A stretch of DNA of 53,040 bases from a virus, in IMG/VR virus record IMGVR_UViG_3300046355_000151, positions 1 to 53,040 of that record. The stretch is one strand, 5' to 3'. A model generated the notes under the pieces. It ran no database searches and was not told the origin of the DNA. It saw nothing but the letters and a program-made list of their open reading frames with translations. Every line of letters begins with the position of its first letter. The first letter of the stretch is position 1. Positions 23,613-30,913 of this stretch are shown here, piece after piece. The position numbers were made by a program, and so were the translations under genes.

Positions 23613-23749
23613 TCTTGATTCCATTCTTGATAGATTTCTTGTGCTTCTTCCCAACCGTCCCAATTATCTACACCAGCTCGTTCCAGTGCATCTAACCACA
23701 TGATACGATCAAGCATTTCATTGTACTCTTCTTCAGAGATAGTAATCAT
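23609..23749 (-). CDS. Small acidic protein
   Basis: 46 residues, acidic and tryptophan-rich (MITISEEEYNEMLDRIMWLDALERAG...NWDGWEEA). ATGA overlaps with both neighbours. The helical N-terminus then NWDGW pattern recurs in small phage proteins I have seen; no function known. Confidence 0.6.
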   Translation of the reverse strand: MITISEEEYNEMLDRIMWLDALERAGVDNWDGWEEAQEIYQEWNQE

Positions 23750-23883
23750 CGTTGCACCACCTGTAAAATCATGTTAATACCTTGGATTACCATCTGTTGC
23801 TCTATTGGATTCAACTGATGCCATGTGCGTTTGTCACCGAACTTCTCAGCTACTCTGGCCCAAAACTGTTCAACTTCTGACAT
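23746..23883 (-). CDS. Small unknown protein
   Basis: 45 residues (MSEVEQFWARVAEKFGDKR...NPIEQQMVIQGINMIL), helical. It overlaps both neighbours by 4-14 nt. The pattern occurs in other phages as I recall, without function. Confidence 0.6.
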   Translation of the reverse strand: MSEVEQFWARVAEKFGDKRTWHQLNPIEQQMVIQGINMILQVVQR

Positions 23884-24280
23884 AATCTTCCTTTCGATAA
23901 GCTAACTCTTGTTTCATCAAGTCTTCTACGTAAGTACCCTTGATTTGTGTTTGAGTCTCAAGTATAGCACAAATATGTTCGGTATACATATTGCACAAGT
24001 AAATATAAACACCATATGGGACATGCTCACCATTCTTACCATAGGATTTCCAAACAAAGTGCCTACGGATAGTTTCAAAAGGATCACTCAGGTATACATC
24101 CAGAGCTTGAGCAGGTGTTGTATTCATACTACGGCGCAAGTATTCGTTACCACCGTCTACAATGTAGGTTTCACCAGATACTTTATCTAGGTGTTCTTTG
24201 TAGTCGTGTCTGTGGTAACTACGTAGGTAAGTACCATCGGGTGTCATAATAGCGTTACAAATAATAGTTTCAGTAGTCAT
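23870..24280 (-). CDS. Unknown conserved phage protein
   Basis: 136 residues from the ATG at 24280, 8 nt after GGAG. Residues about 9-48 (MTPDGTYLRSYHRHDYKEH...YIVDGGNEYLRRS) form a compact beta-rich segment common in phage proteins of unknown role. It starts inside the upstream small gene. Confidence 0.65.
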   Translation of the reverse strand: MTTETIICNAIMTPDGTYLRSYHRHDYKEHLDKVSGETYIVDGGNEYLRRSMNTTPAQALDVYLSDPFETIRRHFVWKSYGKNGEHVPYGVYIYLCNMYTEHICAILETQTQIKGTYVEDLMKQELAYRKEDYVRS

Positions 24281-24425
24281 CTTCGTCACTCCATGTGTCT
24301 ACAATTTCAGGGTCATGTGCTGTTGGATCAAAGAATTGTAATGCATATTTGATAGCTTCAGCTTCATTGCACACATCATCAATCACCAGTGTTTCTTCAA
24401 CTTTAATAGTTACAAAATATTTCAT
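24270..24425 (-). CDS. Small unknown protein
   Basis: 51 residues (MKYFVTIKVEETLVIDDVCNEAEAIKYALQFF), a beta-strand then helix resembling small single-domain phage proteins. It overlaps the downstream start by 11 nt and lies directly after a terminator, so it is the first gene of its run. Confidence 0.6.
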   Translation of the reverse strand: MKYFVTIKVEETLVIDDVCNEAEAIKYALQFFDPTAHDPEIVDTWSDEDDY

Positions 24426-24440
24426 ATTATCTCATAGCAA

Positions 24441-24463
24441 TAAAAGGAGAGCCGAAGCCCTCC
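24441..24463 (-). terminator. Rho-independent terminator
   Basis: Minus strand GGAGGGC-TTCG-GCTCTCC followed by TTTTATT. It ends the transcript of the Band 7 lipoprotein gene. Confidence 0.9.
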
Positions 24464-24468
24464 CTTTG

Positions 24469-25266
24469 TTACTTAACGTTAACCATTCCCTTGAAGTCCA
24501 TCGGTACAACAATCGTATTTACACGACCTGCTGCAATACCTTCTGCAATTTTCATTTGTGCTTGTGCTTGCATATAAGCAATTGACTGACCAGAGTTAGA
24601 ACTTAGTGCAGCCATGCGCTCAGATTCTTTCTTAGCGATATCAACTTCAGTTTGCTTAATCTTTAGTTCATTTTGAGCACGAACATAGTTTGTAGCAGAC
24701 TGCAAAATTTCAGCGTTAGGTAGAATGTTACGCACTTGCACTACCGTCAATGATACAGAATTGTCCAGCTTTTCAGCTTTGAGTTGTTCGTGTACTGTAT
24801 CACGAATTTGCTCTTCAATCTTAGCACGATTGTCTGCAATTTCAAGTGATTTGTACTGACGAATAACTTTGTAACTTGCATTATTAACCAATGTTGACAT
24901 GTACGAATACATTAAGAAGATATCACCTTTTTCTTCAGCGTGAAAGCTACGACTCTTAGTTGAGTACAGTTCAGCAACTGAAGTAGGATTCAAACCGTAG
25001 ACAACTGTAATATCGAAGTCTGCAAGAGCACTATTGTCTGCAGTCATTGGTGTTTTATTGTCAAGAGTAACAGAGATATCTTTTGTAGGAAATGTAAGTA
25101 CAGAACCAATCATTGTCTGATTCCATGAACCGGGAGGTAGCTCAGAACCTTCGATTTGCTTTGATGCGTTAACACGTACACCAACTTCACCAGTCTCAAT
25201 ACGAGTACAACCTACAGAAGCCAAAGCAACTGCAACAGCAAGAACAACACTTTTAATAAATTTCAT
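24469..25266 (-). CDS. Band 7 / prohibitin-like lipoprotein
   Basis: 265 residues from the ATG at 25266, preceded by AAAGGAG. It has a lipoprotein-type signal (MKFIKSVVLAVAVALASVGC, Cys 20), then a Band 7/SPFH domain (IETGEVGVRVN...LPPGSWNQ..., and the helical ELKIKQTEVDIAKKESERMAAL at about 200-222). SPFH proteins form membrane-associated rings. Some phages carry them, with suspected roles in membrane protection or superinfection control. Two small membrane-protein genes are upstream on the same transcript. Confidence 0.8.
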   Translation of the reverse strand: MKFIKSVVLAVAVALASVGCTRIETGEVGVRVNASKQIEGSELPPGSWNQTMIGSVLTFPTKDISVTLDNKTPMTADNSALADFDITVVYGLNPTSVAELYSTKSRSFHAEEKGDIFLMYSYMSTLVNNASYKVIRQYKSLEIADNRAKIEEQIRDTVHEQLKAEKLDNSVSLTVVQVRNILPNAEILQSATNYVRAQNELKIKQTEVDIAKKESERMAALSSNSGQSIAYMQAQAQMKIAEGIAAGRVNTIVVPMDFKGMVNVK

Positions 25267-25280
25267 AAATACTCCTTTGA

Positions 25281-25457
25281 TTAAAACAAAATAACAATTG
25301 CAGTCAGAATTGACAATGCAATGAACCCGAAGAACAGCAAGTATAGCACAGTTTTTATCGCTTTCCACTTTGCAGATGCATCTGACTCTTTAAAAAAGAA
25401 AAATACTCCTGCTACAATCAGTGTTACTAATGATAGCACAAAAATTAGTTTGATCAT
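25281..25457 (-). CDS. Small two-helix membrane protein
   Basis: 58 residues from the ATG at 25457 (AAAGGAGA upstream), with hydrophobic helices at about 3-21 and 34-57. It is adjacent to the Band 7 lipoprotein and may work with it. It overlaps the gene upstream by 4 nt. Confidence 0.65.
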   Translation of the reverse strand: MIKLIFVLSLVTLIVAGVFFFFKESDASAKWKAIKTVLYLLFFGFIALSILTAIVILF

Positions 25458-26257
25458 GTGTTCTTCTCCTTTAACCAACTTTCAATAAGTTCTGCCAACA
25501 TAACATCGGATTTTCCACCTTGAATTTCAAGTGATAGTTTTTGTTCATCTGTTAAACCAACCCATTGCCGCTGTGCTGCGGGTGGGGTACAAAGGCAAAG
25601 AGGCAATGTGTGTAACGGGCCGCCGTTTGTCCTCACCTTCATATCAAAGTTCTTTAGGTCGTTTGGATTGGCCCACGCCACAGGCTCCTGCACAGGTGCT
25701 GGTCGTACTGCGGTAGGAGTGTTTGCCGCCAGCCACTCAGCCATCATTTTTGCAACATCTGACCAGCCATCGGCATGGCGATCAATCAAATGCCAAGCCG
25801 TAGCGCCGTCCATACCAGCCCAATCTTGGCTGTTGTCTTCAATGGTCGGCTCCTGCGGTCGTGCTGACTGGTCTTTAAGCGCAGCCAGTTCTTTGCCCAT
25901 CGCTTCGCAGTTCTGGCAATAGCAAGACTGCACAGGTGCTGGCTGTGCTGCGGGTGGGGCGGTGTAGAGGCAGTGTTGCGCGTCACAGCACGCTTGTCTG
26001 TTTGGGCATTTTTCTTCGCCGTCCCAGCAAACAGGCTTACGCTCCTGCACAGGTACTGTATGTTTTGCAATCGCTGCAACAAGTTCAGCTTTATCTTCTG
26101 CACTCCAATTTGCCATTTCCGATGTAATTGGTCCTGCACTGAGAACTGGTACTGCTTTTAACTCAGCTTCCAACCGATCATTACGCGCACGTAACAAACG
26201 ATTCTCTTGCTCTAGTTCATCAATTTCATTTTGCATACGTTCTTCTGCTGCACTCAT
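25454..26257 (-). CDS. Mosaic unknown protein of foreign composition
   Basis: 267 residues. About 1-36 is a coiled coil (EERMQNEIDELEQENRLLRARN). The middle and end contain repeats of PAAQPAPVQ/RPAPVQEPVAW and cysteine clusters (CPNRQACCDAQHC, CYCQNCEAMG). The tail has TPPAAQRQWVGLTDEQ. The DNA from about 25560 to 26050 is clearly GC-richer than its neighbours and contains direct repeats such as CTCCTGCACAGGTGCTGG. I associate this style with Burkholderiales phages. Function unknown; probably acquired by transfer. Confidence 0.65.
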   Translation of the reverse strand: MSAAEERMQNEIDELEQENRLLRARNDRLEAELKAVPVLSAGPITSEMANWSAEDKAELVAAIAKHTVPVQERKPVCWDGEEKCPNRQACCDAQHCLYTAPPAAQPAPVQSCYCQNCEAMGKELAALKDQSARPQEPTIEDNSQDWAGMDGATAWHLIDRHADGWSDVAKMMAEWLAANTPTAVRPAPVQEPVAWANPNDLKNFDMKVRTNGGPLHTLPLCLCTPPAAQRQWVGLTDEQKLSLEIQGGKSDVMLAELIESWLKEKNT

Positions 26258-26427
26258 AGCTTCTCCATTTTAATGTTACGAAGTGAAGGACTCTTACGCA
26301 TTTGCATCAGATGCCAGTTTGCACTTTTATCATCACAAGCGTAAGAACGATTTGAAATTGTACCATCGTTTTTAACTTCTTGCCATGTTAGACGAATATT
26401 TTTAATGTCTTTTACTTTTAGCTTCAT
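26254..26427 (-). CDS. Small basic protein
   Basis: 57 residues (MKLKVKDIKNIRLTWQEVKNDGTISNRSYACDD), basic, no known motif. ATGA overlaps on both sides indicate coupled translation. Confidence 0.6.
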   Translation of the reverse strand: MKLKVKDIKNIRLTWQEVKNDGTISNRSYACDDKSANWHLMQMRKSPSLRNIKMEKL

Positions 26428-26672
26428 GATCCCATTTCCTCTACTGATATCGGTTTATAGATTGTGTTGCGAGTAATGATTGTACCATCATCTAGCACCT
26501 TTTGAACAACAGATGTTTGCACATCATAGCAGTTACCTAATCTTGGATGACCCATGATGTATTGCAAACCAGCTACAGGATAACGCACATCATCATTCCA
26601 GTTATAGAACTGCGGTACACCGATATAGTATACTGTAGCTTTATCATTGATTGTTGTATTCATTTCATTCAT
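26424..26672 (-). CDS. First gene of the leftward block, unknown
   Basis: 82 residues, beta-rich (TVYYIGVPQFYNWNDDVRYPVAGLQYIMGHPRLGNCYDVQTS). AAAGGAG precedes the ATG. It is first after the strong leftward promoter at 26828, so it should be among the earliest made proteins. No motif recognised. Confidence 0.6.
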   Translation of the reverse strand: MNEMNTTINDKATVYYIGVPQFYNWNDDVRYPVAGLQYIMGHPRLGNCYDVQTSVVQKVLDDGTIITRNTIYKPISVEEMGS

Positions 26673-26730
26673 TTGATTACTCCTTTACCTTGTTATATAC
26701 CTGTCACTCATATCTGCATTGTATAGCAGA

Positions 26731-26783
26731 TTTACCTAATGTTAACCTAAGATCAACCTGAGTTCAACCTTGAGACGAACCCT
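26731..26783. repeat. Phased AACCT repeat between divergent promoters
   Basis: ACCT cores recur with CCT at 26735, 26746, 26757 and 26768, exactly 11 bp apart, then AACCC variants at 26780, 26793, 26804 and 26812. They lie in the leader of the leftward transcript. Confidence 0.75.
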
Positions 26784-26827
26784 TCGACTATACCCTTCGC
26801 TAACCCCGTAACCCCTTTGTGACCTGA

Positions 26828-26856
26828 ATTGTACCAACATCTGCAACTCTTGTCAA
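26828..26856 (-). promoter_or_regulatory. Strong leftward sigma-70 promoter
   Basis: Minus strand TTGACA (26856-26851), 17-nt spacer, TGG-TACAAT (26833-26828). It drives the leftward gene block through the phased repeat leader. Confidence 0.88.
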
Positions 26857-26889
26857 TACCCTAGATGCAAAATAATTTTAAAATATTTG

Positions 26890-26918
26890 TTGCATTGTGC
26901 AAAAAGTTGTGCTAAAGT
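26890..26918 (+). promoter_or_regulatory. Rightward early promoter
   Basis: TTGCAT (26890-26895), 17-nt spacer, TGC-TAAAGT (26913-26918), preceded by AT-rich DNA that could be an UP element. The leader CCTTCACTCAACAACCGAAAGG is of the recurring early type. Confidence 0.75.
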
Positions 26919-26951
26919 CAAACCTTCACTCAACAACCGAAAGGAAACAAC

Positions 26952-27377
26952 ATGCTACTCAAAACTGAATTTCATCACATGGTCAACCATCTAGGTCTAG
27001 AAGACGGTGAACTGGCACTAGCTGAAATCGTGTGGGAGAAAGCGGAGCGAGCAATGCAAGGTAAACCTGTGCAAGAAGCTAAGTTGCTAAAGAGCGATGC
27101 TTTTACTCGTAGCACTGATAAGTATGCATTGACTCAAGCTGAACTGCAGTCTCTTACCGTAGGTCTAGCATCTGTGCTTACACACGAGCAAGAAGTATTG
27201 CAGAACTTGAAGCATCGAATTGATAACTGCTGGCGCAAAAGTGAACCTGACAATGCAGATACAGAAGTGCATTTCACACGAATGAATGAACTGCGGAATC
27301 ATCAGCGTAAGATCAAGAAAGATCATGCAAAGCTTTCAGTCATCCAATATAAACTCAAACGCCAACAAGGTAAATAA
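26952..27377 (+). CDS. First gene of the rightward early block, unknown
   Basis: 141 residues, helical and charged, with a basic C-terminus (HQRKIKKDHAKLSVIQYKLKRQQGK). GAAAGG lies before the ATG. The position next to the strongest early promoter suggests a host-takeover or regulatory role, but no motif supports this. It overlaps the next gene by 1 nt. Confidence 0.6.
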   Translation: MLLKTEFHHMVNHLGLEDGELALAEIVWEKAERAMQGKPVQEAKLLKSDAFTRSTDKYALTQAELQSLTVGLASVLTHEQEVLQNLKHRIDNCWRKSEPDNADTEVHFTRMNELRNHQRKIKKDHAKLSVIQYKLKRQQGK

Positions 27378-27724
27378 TGACACGAAAGCGCTATGAAATC
27401 ATCGCTACAGCCTTCGATAAGAAAGGCAAGGTGCTAGGTACAGGAGTTAATGATTACAACCGCAGTCATCCACTTGCAAAATTCTTTAGTGTACAAGCCG
27501 GAGAGTCTGAACAAAAGGATAAGGTCCACGCTGAACTATCTGCTGTACTGGCATCTGGTCGTAAAAATATTCATAGCGTTTTCGTTCAGCGGTTTCACAA
27601 CGATGGTTCAATGGCTACTGCTAAACCATGCATGACTTGCCAAGCTATGCTCAAAGGCTTTGGTGTTAAACTTGTTCGTTATACATCTGAAGATGGTGTA
27701 AAGGAGTATGAGATAAATGGCTAA
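27377..27724 (+). CDS. Cytidine deaminase-fold protein
   Basis: 115 residues with the zinc signature of the deaminase fold: VHAELSAVLA (about 50-59, His-Ala-Glu) and KPCMTCQAML (about 84-93, PCxxC). It is smaller than and different from the dCMP deaminase that follows, and overlaps it by 8 nt. The substrate could be a nucleotide, a nucleoside or an RNA/DNA base. Confidence 0.75.
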   Translation: MTRKRYEIIATAFDKKGKVLGTGVNDYNRSHPLAKFFSVQAGESEQKDKVHAELSAVLASGRKNIHSVFVQRFHNDGSMATAKPCMTCQAMLKGFGVKLVRYTSEDGVKEYEING

Positions 27725-28223
27725 TCAAAAAGACCTTGATGCAACATACATGGGTACTGCCATATTGCACAGCAAGTTATCTAAGGCACGTAGAGCGCAG
27801 GTAGGAGCCATTCTAGTGACTAGGCAAGGTGTTACCCTTACTGGCTATAATGGGACTGCTGTAGATCGTCCTAATGAATGCGAGGATCGTATTTATCCAA
27901 ACGAGTACGCTGGTGATTTTCAACAGCACTATGATGAATTTGATGCTGTATTTCCATTTGTGGATTCTCGTGGTTATCGCTGTAAGTTAGTTACAAAACC
28001 AGAAGTAATCCATGCAGAACTTAACTGCATTATGAAAGCTGCTCGTGAAGGTGTAAGTTGCGTAGACGCTACAGTTTATGTTACACTAGCACCTTGTGTA
28101 CAGTGCGCTGCTATGATGCTGCAAGCTGGAGTTAAGCGAGTGGTGTATTTGCAACAGTACAGAGATGATTCTGGTGTTAAACTGCTGCAGGAATCAAATG
28201 TAATGGTAGAATGCTATGCTTAG
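27717..28223 (+). CDS. Deoxycytidylate (dCMP) deaminase
   Basis: 168 residues. Zinc site residues are VIHAELNCIM (about 99-108) and TLAPCVQCAAMM (about 122-133). The N-terminal VGAILVTRQGVTLTGYNGT and the insertion with CEDRIYP are typical of dCMP deaminases. It makes dUMP, the substrate of the ThyX encoded downstream, so together they provide dTTP. Confidence 0.9.
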   Translation: MANQKDLDATYMGTAILHSKLSKARRAQVGAILVTRQGVTLTGYNGTAVDRPNECEDRIYPNEYAGDFQQHYDEFDAVFPFVDSRGYRCKLVTKPEVIHAELNCIMKAAREGVSCVDATVYVTLAPCVQCAAMMLQAGVKRVVYLQQYRDDSGVKLLQESNVMVECYA

Positions 28224-28428
28224 ATGGTCTGGTACTGCATTTTATATGATCAGCATGATCTTAACAACATTAAACATTTTCCCTCTGAATCTTTTGTTTG
28301 GTTTCATTGGTGGATTTCTATGGTGTTTAGCTGGTTGGTTTAGCTATAAAGATAAAGCACTTGTAATTGTAGAGGCAGCTTCTGCAGCTATTTACCTATT
28401 CGGTTTAATTAATTGGAGTTTAAAATGA
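28216..28428 (+). CDS. Small membrane protein
   Basis: 70 residues, three hydrophobic stretches (about 8-24, 27-42, 47-66: TAFYMISMILTTLNIFPL, LLFGFIGGFLWCLAGWF, ALVIVEAASAAIYLFGLI). The pattern recurs in small phage and bacterial integral membrane proteins. It overlaps both neighbours. Function unknown. Confidence 0.65.
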   Translation: MLRWSGTAFYMISMILTTLNIFPLNLLFGFIGGFLWCLAGWFSYKDKALVIVEAASAAIYLFGLINWSLK

Positions 28429-28931
28429 ACAACATTAAAGCTGGCGCTGATATCAATGCTGGTGACGGTGGTTACAGCGAAGGTACATTAGAAGGTTATG
28501 AACAATTTTCTAAAGCTCGAAACAAATCCAGAGGTAAACCTACTTTATATTTAATCCGTGGAGTTCCCGGAAGTGGAAAATCAACTTTTGCACAAGTACT
28601 TCTTGATGAATTTGTAGTACAACGTATTTATGAAGCTGATCAATACTTTGTACAAAACGGTGAATACCAATTTGATCCTACGCACCTTGAACAAGCGCAT
28701 AATGATTGCAAGCGTAAAACTTGGCTGGCACTGTATGAAGGTATGTCAGTTGCAGTATCAAATACATCTTGCACTGAGTGGGAAGTCGAAACTTATGCTA
28801 TAATTGCACGAGAGACTGAAGCTAACTTTGTGAGTATCATTGTTGAGAACAGGCACGAAGGTAAAAATATTCACGGTTGCCCTGATGCTAAAGTCGAACA
28901 AATGAAACGAAAGTTTAGTGTAAAATTATAA
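28425..28931 (+). CDS. Polynucleotide kinase-like P-loop protein (N4BP2/AAA_33 type)
   Basis: 168 residues from the ATG at 28425 (GGAG upstream). A P-loop RGVPGSGKST (about 43-52) is followed by YEADQYFVQNGEYQFDPTHLEQAH (about 67-90), SVAVSNTSCTEWEVETY and KNIHGCPDAKVEQM, the signature of NEDD4BP2-type 5'-OH polynucleotide kinases. It lacks the HAD 3'-phosphatase half of T4 Pnkp. The Rnl1-like ligase follows after 11 nt, so the pair probably heals and seals broken RNA. Confidence 0.85.
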   Translation: MNNIKAGADINAGDGGYSEGTLEGYEQFSKARNKSRGKPTLYLIRGVPGSGKSTFAQVLLDEFVVQRIYEADQYFVQNGEYQFDPTHLEQAHNDCKRKTWLALYEGMSVAVSNTSCTEWEVETYAIIARETEANFVSIIVENRHEGKNIHGCPDAKVEQMKRKFSVKL

Positions 28932-28942
28932 AGGAATTAAAG

Positions 28943-29821
28943 ATGCTATTAACATATGATGAACAGATGAATTTAGTTAATCGTGGATTAGCTACATTTA
29001 GAAACGATGGTAAATACACTACGTTTAAATACGCTCGTAAGGCAATGTATGAGTATCTTTGGAATAAAGTACCTGCGTTGTGTGAATCTCGTGGTCACGT
29101 ATACTGTAATAGCACAAAAGAACTAGTGCAAGCTGCACCACGTAAAAGCTTTAATTATCTTGAGCGCAATTACTGGAGTGATGTGCCATTGGATACTCCA
29201 GTTGAAATGCACAAGAAGGTCAATGGGTTTATGGCTTGTGCTACACTACACAATGACGAACTTCTGGTTAGTACTACAGGTACAACTACAAGTGAATATG
29301 CCCAGTGGGCCAAAGAATTAATTGTTCGTGATTACAATCTATATGACTTGGTGATTGAATCAGAGGTTACTACGTTATTTGAAGTTGTAGTAACTCAAGA
29401 CCCACACATTGTGCAAGAGCGTAAAGGTTTGCATCTGCTTGGTGTACGTGAGAAAGATACAGGAGATTTTCATCCTATGGGTGTTAATATTCGTTGTACA
29501 CTAGAACAAGCATTGGAAATTGCAAAATATGATCGTGGTGAAGGTTTTATGATGTATCCTATGTTACCAAATGGTTTGTATGATTACAACAACTGCTGTA
29601 AACTAAAGACTCCATACTACGTTGGTAAAAAGAAATTGATGCGTATGACAGCAAAGAATGTTGAGTTGATGTATAATAATCCAACAGCAATTGCTGTAAG
29701 TCTACCGGAAATGTGGTATGATGCACCTGAGTATATTGCACGTAAGATCACCAAAGAAGCTTGGTTAGAAGCTACTGATCAACAACGTAGGATAATTCTT
29801 GAATATTTAAATGGAGTTTAA
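28943..29821 (+). CDS. T4 Rnl1-like RNA ligase
   Basis: 292 residues. Motif I is MHKKVNGFMA (about 92-101, KxNG with the adenylated Lys), then LVIESEVTTLFEVV (III), RGEGFMMYP (IV, about 199-207) and KLKTPYYVGKKK (V, about 218-229). It is shorter than T4 Rnl1, with a small C-terminal helical domain. It joins RNA ends healed by the upstream kinase, for example tRNA anticodon loops cut by host defence nucleases. Confidence 0.88.
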   Translation: MLLTYDEQMNLVNRGLATFRNDGKYTTFKYARKAMYEYLWNKVPALCESRGHVYCNSTKELVQAAPRKSFNYLERNYWSDVPLDTPVEMHKKVNGFMACATLHNDELLVSTTGTTTSEYAQWAKELIVRDYNLYDLVIESEVTTLFEVVVTQDPHIVQERKGLHLLGVREKDTGDFHPMGVNIRCTLEQALEIAKYDRGEGFMMYPMLPNGLYDYNNCCKLKTPYYVGKKKLMRMTAKNVELMYNNPTAIAVSLPEMWYDAPEYIARKITKEAWLEATDQQRRIILEYLNGV

Positions 29822-29823
29822 TT

Positions 29824-30156
29824 ATGACTAAGAAACTTGTAAAAAATCATCTTTATGAACTAAATGTGTATGATACGTTTGATGGTCAAACCATTGATCA
29901 AGTAGTTACCAACTTAAGTGCAATAAAACAAAATTATCCAGAATCTAAACTTATTTTAGATGTATCCTATGGTGGATATGATGATGGATATTCAATTAAT
30001 TTACTTGAAGAACGTCTAGAGACTGATAAAGAATACAAAGAACGTCTAGCCTTTGAAGAAAAAGAAAAACAATCTAAAGCTAAGGCTAAGGCTAAAACCG
30101 AAGAAAAAGATCGTCAAGAGTATGAACGTCTAAAGAAGAAATTCGAAGGAGTTTAA
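29824..30156 (+). CDS. Unknown protein with charged C-terminal helix
   Basis: 110 residues: a small alpha/beta N-terminal domain (LYELNVYDTFDGQTIDQVV...SKLILDVSYGGYDDGYSI) and a long lysine/glutamate helix at about 62-108. It follows the RNA ligase after 2 nt. No function recognised. Confidence 0.6.
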   Translation: MTKKLVKNHLYELNVYDTFDGQTIDQVVTNLSAIKQNYPESKLILDVSYGGYDDGYSINLLEERLETDKEYKERLAFEEKEKQSKAKAKAKTEEKDRQEYERLKKKFEGV

Positions 30157-30158
30157 TT

Positions 30159-30347
30159 ATGAAAGGTCACAATTTTAACCGTACATTACATGCCAAAGGT
30201 ATGTTTGTGTATTGCAACAACTGTGGCCTTATTCGTTTGAATAATCGTGCTACTGAAAAGCAGGTTAATAAGCCTTGCGTTGGATTACGAGAGCTAGAAG
30301 ACGAAGAGTATTTGAAACTCAAAGGACAAATGAAAGGTAGAAAATGA
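30159..30347 (+). CDS. Small putative zinc-binding protein
   Basis: 62 residues with YCNNCGLIRLNN (about 18-29) and a later lone Cys (KPCVG), resembling a partial zinc ribbon. Basic. It overlaps the phosphoesterase start by 4 nt. Function unknown. Confidence 0.6.
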   Translation: MKGHNFNRTLHAKGMFVYCNNCGLIRLNNRATEKQVNKPCVGLRELEDEEYLKLKGQMKGRK

Positions 30348-30913
30348 AAATATTTACAAGTGATCTGCACCATATGCACAATCGCATTGTTGAATTTACA
30401 AATAGAGGTGCTGATATAACTCAAGAAAATCACACCGATTGGTTAACTGAAGTATGGAACAACAATGTAACTTCTGGTGATCTTGTATATCATCTAGGAG
30501 ATTTCTCTTTTGCTAAAAAGTACGATGATATTGCAAAGTTTACCTTTCACTTGAACGGTCAAAAGATTTTCATCAAAGGTAATCATGATAAGCGTGAAAA
30601 CTTAGATCAACTCGTGAAAGACAATCTAATTCAAGCATGGTATGACTACAAGGAAATCAAACTACAAGAGATTCCTACTGTGCTATTTCACTTTCCTATC
30701 TCAAGTTGGCATCGTCAAGGTCATGGTGCATTTCATCTACATGGTCATTGTCATGGAAATCACAAAGATAATAAAGGTAAAATGCTTGACATTGGCTTAG
30801 ATTCCGCATACAATGTATTTGGAGAGCACAGATTCTTTACAGAAGATGATATTGTGCAGCTACTAAAAGACAAGGAAACTTATATTTCAGATCACCACAA
30901 AGAAAGGTTATAA
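30344..30913 (+). CDS. Calcineurin-like metallophosphoesterase
   Basis: 189 residues with all metal motifs: TSDLHHMH (about 4-11), VYHLGDFSF (about 48-56), IKGNHDKR (about 78-85), FHFPISSWH (about 115-123) and HLHGHCHG (about 130-137). This family includes 2',3'-cyclic phosphodiesterases and 3'-phosphatases. In this operon with a kinase that lacks a phosphatase domain and an RNA ligase, RNA end healing is plausible, but other phosphoesters are possible. Confidence 0.85.
   Translation: MKIFTSDLHHMHNRIVEFTNRGADITQENHTDWLTEVWNNNVTSGDLVYHLGDFSFAKKYDDIAKFTFHLNGQKIFIKGNHDKRENLDQLVKDNLIQAWYDYKEIKLQEIPTVLFHFPISSWHRQGHGAFHLHGHCHGNHKDNKGKMLDIGLDSAYNVFGEHRFFTEDDIVQLLKDKETYISDHHKERL

Noticed and set aside
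25531-26161. Several open frames on both strands over the GC-rich gene
   Set aside because: Long frames are expected in GC-rich repeats; only 25454-26257 has coupled starts and neighbours in frame.
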